The notes below the pieces were generated by a model. That model was not told where the DNA came from. It saw nothing but the letters and a program-made list of their open reading frames with translations, and ran no database searches. A stretch of DNA of 6,101 nt from JBGTIS01 sp041745535 (GTDB lineage Bacteria; Bacteroidota; Bacteroidia; Cytophagales; Cyclobacteriaceae): contig JBGTIS010000028.1 in NCBI GenBank assembly GCA_041745535.1, forward strand, positions 1 to 6,101, given 5' to 3'. A program made the position numbers and the translations under genes. Shown piece by piece: positions 1-6,005 of this stretch. Position 1 is the stretch's first letter. Every line of letters begins with the position of its first letter.

Positions 1-117
1 AATGGCACCCGCCCAGGCAGCACCCTGCTCATGACCAAATTTACCTCTTACCGCCCAGGCCGTTCCTAACGACATCCCAATGATTACAATGTTGATGATA
101 AGTTTTTTATTACTCAT
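1..117 (-). CDS. N-terminal part of an uncharacterised membrane protein (runs off left edge)
   Basis: Thirty-nine codons are visible, from an ATG at 115-117 to the window edge, with no stop. An in-frame TGA lies just upstream of the ATG, so this is the first possible start; Met15 is a less likely alternative. The N-terminus is short and basic (MSNKK), followed by a hydrophobic stretch at about residues 6-22 that looks like a first transmembrane helix or uncleaved signal. Next comes a polar, glycine-rich segment, RGKFGHEQGAAWAGAI (residues 24-39), whose charged Arg/Lys/His/Glu residues sit beside hydrophobic sequence. That pattern suggests a functional loop or re-entrant site in a polytopic protein rather than a simple anchor. 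It starts 37 bp after the sialidase-like gene on the same strand, so co-transcription is likely. I cannot assign a family; a transporter for the product of the upstream enzyme is only a guess from context. Confidence 0.7.
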   Translation of the reverse strand, partial: MSNKKLIINIVIIGMSLGTAWAVRGKFGHEQGAAWAGAI

Positions 118-154
118 AGGGTTTCATCATTCATTTTCACAGCGGAAAGGTATT

Positions 155-1477
155 TTATTCTTTGACCCAACTCAGGGGAAAAGAAGCATACTTGATGGTT
201 TTTTTCTCCTGATCACGGTCGTTGCGGTGGAAACTGTAAATGACATGAATCCGCCCGTCTTTTCCCTGAATAATAGCCGGATAATGGCTGGCTGTAGCCT
301 GATCGGAGGGTTTATCAAATTCAATTTTTTTCTTGGTGGGCCACGATGCCCCTTCGTCACTGGAAAGCGCTACTGCCAGGCTGTTACGACCTTCTTCGGT
401 ATCATTATATACCATCAGCCAATCTCCGTTGTCCAGGGTAACCATATCGAAGCCAGCCCCCGGATTGGGCAACTGGTCATCCTTGGCGATGGTCCAGGTC
501 AATCCCCTATCACGGGATTCGGTACGTTGCATGCGCTGGGGTGGAGGACCATTGTCTCGCAAATAAGCCACCAGGGTACTGTCTTTTGTGATGGCGATGG
601 TAGGCTGAATACCCGCTCCGCCCAGCACTGGATTGCTAAACTGCCAGGTTTTTCCCCAGTCATCCGTAATAGCGAAAAGGGAACCATCAAATCCATCAGA
701 ATACAGCGGGACAACAAGGCGGTTATTAAGGATAAAAGGTTTGTTTTTGGTCTGCCAGCCGATGCGCCGGGTTAAGGGATAACCTAAATCTAAGGTTTTG
801 TCTCCAATCCTGCCACCGCGCATCATATTTTTTCCGGAAGCGAGGCTGTCCATTTTGATTTTATAGGCTTCCCAGGTCTGGAGCAGCGCATTTTGAGTTT
901 CTTCGGACTGTGCGGGCAACAGGCTTTCTTTCAGGTATTGCTCATATTGCTGAAGCTGTTCGTGCACAGCCTTTACAAAACGGTCGTCGGGATGGATACC
1001 ACGCTCGGTTTTGTCGCCGGGTTTTACGAAAATAATGTCCTGCCAGCTCCATACCGGCGCACCAGGCGCTTCATAATCGTTACTGATGCGGTACATGGGA
1101 ATAGAGGTTTCCCATAAGTTGGCCAGTACCGGATACCACATCAGCCAAAGCCGACTCTGGTTATCCATAAACATCATCGGATTGATATCAGGAAAACCAG
1201 GGGTATCAGCCATTAAAAATGGCTCTGACCACACAGAATCGCCTTTTGCCAGTCGGGCACCCATAATCCGGACATCATCGGCCCATCGTTCACCCGAACC
1301 CTGAAACCAGGCAGATAACAGGCTGCCATCGGGCAATTCAACAATAGTTGGGCCATGCACATGTTCGTCCTGATAAGGAAAAATGATGTGCGCGCGGAAA
1401 GCAACCGGTTGATCACTTTCAGGCTTGCATGCCATCGCCACTAAAAAAATAATAATTAAGGTGCATAAATTCTTCAT
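155..1477 (-). CDS. Sialidase-like BNR/Asp-box beta-propeller lipoprotein
   Basis: The protein has 440 residues. It opens with a lipoprotein signal peptide (hydrophobic residues 4-16, lipobox AMAC with Cys17), so the mature protein is lipid-anchored outside the cytoplasm. Three Asp-box motifs (S/T-x-D-x-G-x-S/T-W) are visible at residues 271-278 (TDDWGKTW), 321-328 (SRDRGLTW) and 372-379 (SSDEGASW); these mark the sialidase/BNR_2 propeller fold. The family includes exo-alpha-sialidases (GH33) and related propeller enzymes. The usual N-terminal RIP motif, whose Arg grips the sialic acid carboxylate, is not seen: the equivalent stretch appears to be HGPTI at 41-45. ERWADDVRI (63-71) may supply the acid/base Asp. 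Residues about 155-225 are charged and helix-prone and look like an insert between blades. The C-terminal YSFHRN (414-419) resembles the end of BNR_2 proteins. Exported glycosidase or lyase is likely, but true sialidase activity is doubtful. It is probably co-transcribed with the membrane protein downstream. Confidence 0.85.
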   Translation of the reverse strand: MKNLCTLIIIFLVAMACKPESDQPVAFRAHIIFPYQDEHVHGPTIVELPDGSLLSAWFQGSGERWADDVRIMGARLAKGDSVWSEPFLMADTPGFPDINPMMFMDNQSRLWLMWYPVLANLWETSIPMYRISNDYEAPGAPVWSWQDIIFVKPGDKTERGIHPDDRFVKAVHEQLQQYEQYLKESLLPAQSEETQNALLQTWEAYKIKMDSLASGKNMMRGGRIGDKTLDLGYPLTRRIGWQTKNKPFILNNRLVVPLYSDGFDGSLFAITDDWGKTWQFSNPVLGGAGIQPTIAITKDSTLVAYLRDNGPPPQRMQRTESRDRGLTWTIAKDDQLPNPGAGFDMVTLDNGDWLMVYNDTEEGRNSLAVALSSDEGASWPTKKKIEFDKPSDQATASHYPAIIQGKDGRIHVIYSFHRNDRDQEKKTIKYASFPLSWVKE

Positions 1478-1586
1478 AAACGGAAGGTTTTACCATGAGG
1501 CAGGATAGTAGTTCAGAAATTATAAAAGTAGAGTTATTTAATAAGCATCGTTTGCGCGCTTTCCGTAAATAAGCCCTCATATTACG

Positions 1587-1594
1587 CAAATTTA
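1587..1594 (-). promoter_or_regulatory. Candidate Bacteroidota -7 element for the sialidase-like gene
   Basis: The minus strand reads TAAATTTG here, an exact match to the Bacteroidota -7 consensus TAnnTTTG. It would give a 5' leader of roughly 100 nt before the sialidase-like ATG at 1477. No TTTG-like -33 box is present at the expected 19-21 nt upstream; the nearest is a TTTT with a spacer of only 15. In AT-rich spacer DNA a chance match is quite possible, so this is only a candidate. Confidence 0.25.
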
Positions 1595-1620
1595 GATCAA
1601 TACTGTATGAAAATGTTCGC

Positions 1621-1662
1621 GGGATTAATATCTTGAAGACAAATCTCATATAATCCCTTTTT
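1621..1662 (+). promoter_or_regulatory. Terminator-like hairpin in the chbG-family leader
   Basis: GGGATTA at 1621-1627 is the exact inverted repeat of TAATCCC at 1651-1657. Allowing one bulged A (1628), three more base pairs form (1629-1631 with 1648-1650), leaving a 16-nt loop. On the plus strand the right arm is followed directly by TTTTT (1658-1662), as in an intrinsic terminator. It lies about 40 nt upstream of the deacetylase ATG at 1704, with no established plus-strand gene before it. It could be an attenuator-like leader structure, the end of a short transcript, or chance. The stem is short with only three G-C pairs, so stability is modest. Confidence 0.3.
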
Positions 1663-1703
1663 AGCACCTTAAGCCTATTATAATAGCCCATAGTATTCTA
1701 CAC

Positions 1704-2729
1704 ATGATTAAAACATTATTTATGAAATTACACTATTACTACAAAAATAATTTTATTACCGCTGGTATTTTTGCCGGTTTGGTTATGTTATTAAGCTGCA
1801 ACAGCCCCAACAAGTCAAGGCAACTTTCGGAAGACAAAAGCAACTGGGCTGAAAAATTAGGTTTTCCGGCTGGGAAAAAGGTGATTATGCTACATGCCGA
1901 TGATATTGGCATGTGCGCGGAAGCCAACGAAGCCGCTCAACCTTATTTACAAAATGATTATATCCAGTCGGCAGCGGTAATGATGCCCTGTGCCTATGCC
2001 AATGAGATGATAACCTGGGCAAAGAATAATCCGCGGGAAGATATCGGTTTGCATTTAACCCTAACCAGCGAGTGGAAAACCTGGCGATGGGGACCCGTTA
2101 CGGATGTCGCTGAAGTGCCCGGACTCATAGACCCTGACGGTAAATTATGGTCTGATGTTCCGGAGGTGGTACAACATGCCAGCGCTGAAGAAGTGGAAAA
2201 GGAAGTAAGGGCGCAGATAGAAGCTGCTTTGGCCCAGGGTTACCGACCCAGCCATATTGATACCCACATGGGTACATTATATGGCCATCCTGATTACATC
2301 CGTGTGTTTTTTTCTGTGGCGCAGGAATATGGCATTCCTGCCAACGTAATCGATGTTTCCAACCCAGAAGTGCGCAAAGAATTTATGGGCCAGGGCTATC
2401 CGATCAATGAGGAGGTTATGCAAATGTTTTCTGAATATACATTGCCCATGCTCGATTATTTCACCAGCGCCCCCAATGGGTCTACTTATGCGGAGAAAAT
2501 AGAGAATTTCAAAAAGCTGATCCGTAACCTCCGTCCAGGATTAACTGAAATTATTTTTCATCCATCTGTAGAAACTGAAAACCTGCGTACTATTACCAAT
2601 TCCTGGCAGCAGCGGGTATGGGAAGCAAAAATGTTTGCCGATCCCGACCTGATTCAGTTTTTTAAGGAGGAAGGCATTGTGTTTACCAACTGGAAAGACA
2701 TTATGTCCAGGTTCGAGAAAAATAAATAA
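1704..2729 (+). CDS. ChbG/YdjC-family carbohydrate deacetylase, lipoprotein form
   Basis: The protein has 341 residues. The family (PF04794; ChbG, HpnK) contains metal-dependent hydrolases that remove N-acetyl groups from amino-sugar compounds, such as chitooligosaccharides for E. coli ChbG. Visible motifs are HADDIGM at 64-70 (catalytic/metal Asp pair), GLHLTL at 115-120, HIDTHMG at 184-190 (metal-binding histidines 184 and 188) and IIFHP at 284-288. These occur in the family order and the catalytic set looks complete. Unlike the roughly 250-residue cytosolic E. coli enzyme, this one begins with a hydrophobic signal (about residues 17-30) ending in a lipobox, LLSC, with Cys32. It should therefore be acylated and act in the periplasm or at the cell surface. 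The first ATG is used here; Met7 (1722) gives a more typical signal-peptide length and may be the true start. It stands alone on this strand and is divergent from the sialidase-like gene. The exact substrate is unknown. Confidence 0.88.
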   Translation: MIKTLFMKLHYYYKNNFITAGIFAGLVMLLSCNSPNKSRQLSEDKSNWAEKLGFPAGKKVIMLHADDIGMCAEANEAAQPYLQNDYIQSAAVMMPCAYANEMITWAKNNPREDIGLHLTLTSEWKTWRWGPVTDVAEVPGLIDPDGKLWSDVPEVVQHASAEEVEKEVRAQIEAALAQGYRPSHIDTHMGTLYGHPDYIRVFFSVAQEYGIPANVIDVSNPEVRKEFMGQGYPINEEVMQMFSEYTLPMLDYFTSAPNGSTYAEKIENFKKLIRNLRPGLTEIIFHPSVETENLRTITNSWQQRVWEAKMFADPDLIQFFKEEGIVFTNWKDIMSRFEKNK

Positions 2730-2748
2730 ATCCATTTTGGAAAAGAAT

Positions 2749-2790
2749 GCTTTGGATCATGAATTTTTTCTTGCTGATCAAAAGCTTTTT
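2749..2790 (+). terminator. Intrinsic terminator after the deacetylase gene, possibly bidirectional
   Basis: GCTTTGGATCA (2749-2759) pairs with TGATCAAAAGC (2775-2785) in 10 of 11 positions; the only mismatch is G2754/A2780. The loop is 15 nt. TTTTT follows at 2786-2790 on the plus strand, 20 nt past the deacetylase stop codon. The spacer is only 74 bp between convergent genes. Read on the minus strand the same stem is followed by ATTCTTTT, a weaker U-tract, so it may also end the phosphoesterase transcript. Confidence 0.65.
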
Positions 2791-2803
2791 ATAGATGAAT
2801 GGG

Positions 2804-4171
2804 CTAATCCAGCCGTTCCGGAGTATCAGGAATCCGATTGATCAGTTTATTGGCGCTGCCCTCTTTTTTAACCAGGTCAAAGGCATCGTACAATTCTCCC
2901 TTGGCGGTATACGATTCAAAAGCCAGTGTATCAGAATAGATAGTGATCATTTGAAATAATTGGGTGTTTCTGGCTTTTCGATCCATCCAGGGATCGTCCG
3001 AAACTTCATACATTTTCGGTCCGCTTACCGAAACCACATACATGGTGCCCGACGATTTATCTTTCATGCTGTAACCGGTAGGTACATTGTTTACCATGCC
3101 CCGCCCGTACGCATGGTCATGACCCTGTAAAATGATATCTACTTTATGTTTATCGAAAACAGGCTTAAAAACATTGCGGAGTTGCTGATTATCCCGATTC
3201 GGTTTGGTAGAGAAAACCGGATAATGAAAGGTTATGGCCGTCCAGGGTCGAGGGTCTTGGGTAAGTACCGAATCGAGCCATTCTTTTTGCGTTTTTCTGA
3301 AAATTGCCGATTCATCAATTTGTTCGGCATCCAGTGAAATTACTTTCAAATTAGGAAAATTGATCTGGTAGCAGGTTTCTTCCAGGCCTTTGGGGCCGTT
3401 TAAGGGTAAATTAAACTGGGGTCGCCACTGTGGTGACAGCACAACGCCTTTTCCATATTCATGGTTGCCGGGGGTCATCATACTGGGAATGGTAGCATGA
3501 ATAAAGCTACCGGCATAAAACCATTCGCCCCATTCCAGATCCCGGTCATGGCGATTGATCAGGTCGCCGGCATGGAGCATAAAATTAATGTCGGGCAGGG
3601 TTTTATAAGCTTCCCGGATTACCCTGGACCACATCGATTTCAGGTCGTTCTGGGCATCACCAAAATACACAAACGATACCGGTTTTTCAGCAGCATGGGG
3701 CATCTCTATCTGAAACCATTCACTCCAGGCACTGTCTGTTCCCACCCGGTACACATACTTTTTTCCTGGCTCTAACTGATCGGCAAACGCGGCATGGTAA
3801 TACGCGTCTACCCTGGGTTCCGCTTCCGGCTTTACGCTCAGGTATTCACTGGTAGCTTTAATCCTGCTGGTATGCATCGTAAATTCCGGTCCGTGGGTCG
3901 CCTCCGCCAGTTCCAGAAAACCATTGGATACGGTAGTATCGGTACGCCAGTTAACCGCAATTGATGTTTCAGGATTTTCGGTGAGGTTCAGAATAACGCG
4001 GTCGGGCTCCGGGGAAGGAAAAAAGATTCCAGCGGCCAGATTGTAATGGCTATTACTGCTGAAATTGAGGGCATCCGGCATATTGGTTTTGGCCATTTTA
4101 AAGCCGGAATAAACAAGGAGTGATAATACAATAAGAATGGAAAAGGTAATTTTAACAGGAGATCGCTTCAT
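2804..4171 (-). CDS. Exported purple-acid-phosphatase-like metallophosphoesterase
   Basis: The protein has 455 residues. A basic start (MKRSPVK) and hydrophobic residues 8-22 form a signal peptide or signal anchor; there is no lipobox Cys. Residues about 56-157 look like the fibronectin-type N-terminal domain of purple acid phosphatases (PDRVILNL at 56-63, VNWRTDT at 73-79). The calcineurin-like catalytic domain follows, with FGDAQ (170-174), HAGDLINR (200-207), GNHEY (235-239), FHYPVF (315-320) and GHDHAYGR (350-357). Such enzymes hydrolyse phosphate mono- or diesters with a two-metal centre. Two deviations stand out: the PAP tyrosine of GDxxY is Asn206, and the His of the generic DxH motif is Gln174. 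An in-frame TAA lies four codons upstream, fixing the ATG at 4169-4171 as the first possible start. It follows the SusD-like gene after 123 bp, with a terminator between them, so it probably has its own promoter or depends on read-through. The substrate is unknown. Confidence 0.87.
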   Translation of the reverse strand: MKRSPVKITFSILIVLSLLVYSGFKMAKTNMPDALNFSSNSHYNLAAGIFFPSPEPDRVILNLTENPETSIAVNWRTDTTVSNGFLELAEATHGPEFTMHTSRIKATSEYLSVKPEAEPRVDAYYHAAFADQLEPGKKYVYRVGTDSAWSEWFQIEMPHAAEKPVSFVYFGDAQNDLKSMWSRVIREAYKTLPDINFMLHAGDLINRHDRDLEWGEWFYAGSFIHATIPSMMTPGNHEYGKGVVLSPQWRPQFNLPLNGPKGLEETCYQINFPNLKVISLDAEQIDESAIFRKTQKEWLDSVLTQDPRPWTAITFHYPVFSTKPNRDNQQLRNVFKPVFDKHKVDIILQGHDHAYGRGMVNNVPTGYSMKDKSSGTMYVVSVSGPKMYEVSDDPWMDRKARNTQLFQMITIYSDTLAFESYTAKGELYDAFDLVKKEGSANKLINRIPDTPERLD

Positions 4172-4214
4172 AAAATATGGTTATTAAATTCAACCGTAGT
4201 GAAGATTAATTTAT

Positions 4215-4245
4215 GAAATTTAATGATGATAATGGGTAAAGAAAA
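4215..4245 (-). promoter_or_regulatory. Candidate Bacteroidota promoter for the phosphoesterase gene
   Basis: On the minus strand, TTTT (4245-4242) is followed after 19 nt by TAAATTTC (4222-4215). The Bacteroidota consensus is TTTG, 19-21 nt, TAnnTTTG, so each box differs from it only at the final base and the spacing is right. Transcription would start near 4208, leaving a leader of about 37 nt before the ATG at 4171. The -33 box is the T-tract of the SusD terminator. The site would explain expression of the gene beyond that terminator, but AT-rich chance matches cannot be excluded. Confidence 0.35.
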
Positions 4246-4272
4246 AGGGCGGCAATAATATTCCGCCCTTTT
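4242..4272 (-). terminator. Strong intrinsic terminator downstream of the SusD-like gene
   Basis: AAAAGGGCGG (4243-4252) and CCGCCCTTTT (4263-4272) are perfect inverted repeats of 10 bp, with a 10-nt loop and a G/C-only six-pair core. On the minus strand the stem starts 22 nt after the SusD-like stop and runs into a U-rich tail (five T, one C, three T). It is symmetrical and could work in both directions, but there is no plus-strand gene for it to serve. It should end most SusC/SusD transcripts before the phosphoesterase gene. Confidence 0.88.
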
Positions 4273-4294
4273 ATATGCAAACTGGTGAAAAATT

Positions 4295-5983
4295 TTACCA
4301 GGGTTCGTTGGTACCCTGCAACAACCAGGGCTTCGACCAGGGACTGTTTTTTCCCTGTGGACCTGAATAATCGGTAGCCTGTAAATTTTCAATAGCCATG
4401 GTTGAATTGGCAGCGTTGAAGTTCAGTTCATCATCGCCATAGATAAATCGAACGGGTAGCACATCGCGATAGGCCGCCTGCCCGGTTTGAAATTCAGGAA
4501 AACCTGTTCTTCTGTAGTCGAACCATGCTTCGGTGGCGGCTGTCCATCCTGAAATCCATTTTTGTGTCATAATCTGCTCCAGGGTGCCATTGTAAGCCAC
4601 GCCAGGTTCGGCAACGTAGGTTGCGAACTGATCACCTACGCCCCAGCTTTCCAGCGAAGCTTCTACCCCCTGATTATACCAGGTGGCCGCATCACCAACC
4701 GACCAGCCTTTCAGCGCAGCTTCGGCAAAAATGAAACTTACTTCCGAATAGGTTAACAACCTGGCTTTCAGATAGTCATTGGCACGTTCTCTGAAAATTT
4801 CTCCCAGCTGTGACACATGTTGATTCTGTAACGATTGTGCCGAATTAGGATTACCGTTGTACACACCGGTGGAGGGCAATTGCACTGGCGTACCCACATA
4901 GGTGTTGGTGTCGTAGGTAATCATGTTCGGATTAAAATGACGGGTATACACATTACCGGCAGCAATTTTATCCACAAACTCATTATCATTATAGGAAGTA
5001 ACTCCTTCCAGAATTGCACCGTTTTCGCGAATAAACTCATCTTTTTCTACGGATAAGGTAGGATCAGCCACCCAACGAACGTGTACCGGATCAATCCAGA
5101 CCGGCAACCGGGGGTCGTCATGGCTTCTCAGCTCATTCAGCAGGGGTTGTGCCATCCTGATGCGCAAAAAACTACTGCCATTGTCTACATCATAAGCCGA
5201 GGGCCATGAATCGTTGGAACTGCCGCCCAGGTAACTCATGGTGGCATTGTCATCAGTACTCTTCATATAAATACCAGAATTATAAACGGCCTCTATACCC
5301 GATTTTGCCATTTCAGGCATTTTATCCGATACCCGCATGTAGTAGCGCAGTAGCAATGAATTAGCAAACTTCTGCCATTTTTCAGCATCACCGCTATAAT
5401 AAATATCATAGTTACTGTTCACTACCGATTCGTCGGCGGTACCCAGAATGCTGACGGCTTGTTTGAGGTTATCAATAATGCCTGTATATACTGCTTCCTG
5501 TGTATCAAAAGCGGGAAGCAGGTTTTCGTTCCCACCCAAATACCCTTTCAAAGAAGCAGCATAGGGGACATCACCATACAAATCGGCCATTAATCCGAAA
5601 ACGTACGACTGAATGACCAAACCAATGCCCTGGTGGAAATCGTATCCTAGTTCTTCGGCCCTGCGCATCATAAATTCATTGTTGCGGAGGATATCGAAAT
5701 AACCGGTCCAGTCGCGGGGTGTCCAGTCGTAACTGTTGTGTGCCGTATTCCAGGCATCCAGTTGGGTATGTTGTACCACGCCGGCCACATCGCCATAACC
5801 CAGGCTTACATATTGCTTGCCCAATGAGCTCATGATTTCAGGCAGCATCAGATTCGGGTTGGAGGTGGAAGGATCAATCCCGTTGGGATTTTTATTGATC
5901 TCGTTCAGTTTATCTTCACAGGATGCCATTACAACGATGACAGCTATGAAGCATAGGGATAGTATTTTATAAAACATTTTCAT
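4295..5983 (-). CDS. SusD/RagB-family outer-membrane lipoprotein (SusD_2 type)
   Basis: The protein has 562 residues. SusD-like proteins form the lid over a SusC transporter and capture ligands at the outer surface. A signal peptide with a hydrophobic core at about residues 7-20 ends in MASC (Cys22). The next residues are acidic (Glu23, Asp24), as in Bacteroidota surface-export signals. Family features follow in order: NKNPNG (30-35) after the anchor, DLYGDVPY (134-141), the helical segment W203-S219 with KFANSLLLRYYMR, DDPRLPVW (289-296), AEAALKGW (420-427), and W476-P496 including EAWFDYRRTGFP. The last is typical of the SusD_2 (PF12771) branch. The length is slightly above the usual 480-550. 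It starts 22 bp after the SusC stop with no terminator between, so the pair is an operon. MFYK (Met3) is an alternative start. Ligand specificity cannot be read from sequence in this family, and no sugar-specific signature was recognised. Confidence 0.93.
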   Translation of the reverse strand: MKMFYKILSLCFIAVIVVMASCEDKLNEINKNPNGIDPSTSNPNLMLPEIMSSLGKQYVSLGYGDVAGVVQHTQLDAWNTAHNSYDWTPRDWTGYFDILRNNEFMMRRAEELGYDFHQGIGLVIQSYVFGLMADLYGDVPYAASLKGYLGGNENLLPAFDTQEAVYTGIIDNLKQAVSILGTADESVVNSNYDIYYSGDAEKWQKFANSLLLRYYMRVSDKMPEMAKSGIEAVYNSGIYMKSTDDNATMSYLGGSSNDSWPSAYDVDNGSSFLRIRMAQPLLNELRSHDDPRLPVWIDPVHVRWVADPTLSVEKDEFIRENGAILEGVTSYNDNEFVDKIAAGNVYTRHFNPNMITYDTNTYVGTPVQLPSTGVYNGNPNSAQSLQNQHVSQLGEIFRERANDYLKARLLTYSEVSFIFAEAALKGWSVGDAATWYNQGVEASLESWGVGDQFATYVAEPGVAYNGTLEQIMTQKWISGWTAATEAWFDYRRTGFPEFQTGQAAYRDVLPVRFIYGDDELNFNAANSTMAIENLQATDYSGPQGKNSPWSKPWLLQGTNEPW

Positions 5984-6005
5984 ATCTGAAATTTTATGGG
6001 ATCTC

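Noticed and set aside
80..775. Plus-strand open frame of 231 codons
   Set aside because: It lies mostly antisense to the sialidase-like gene, whose Asp boxes and lipobox are clear. Its product has no recognisable motif or domain.
1649..1654. Perfect TATAAT on the plus strand upstream of the deacetylase gene
   Set aside because: Bacteroidota primary sigma factor uses TAnnTTTG rather than TATAAT. The only TTGA-like element (1633) is 10 nt away, too close for a -35 box, and the site overlaps the hairpin arm.
1419..1691. Minus-strand open frame of 90 codons spanning the divergent spacer
   Set aside because: It overlaps the sialidase-like start in another frame, is rich in residues expected from AT-rich noncoding DNA, shows no domain, and would cover the likely promoter region.
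3461..3775. Plus-strand open frame of 104 codons
   Set aside because: It is fully antisense to the catalytic domain of the phosphoesterase, whose metal motifs confirm the minus-strand reading.
4168..4392. Minus-strand open frame of 74 codons between the SusD-like and phosphoesterase genes
   Set aside because: It overlaps the SusD C-terminus in another frame and runs through the strong terminator hairpin at 4242-4272.
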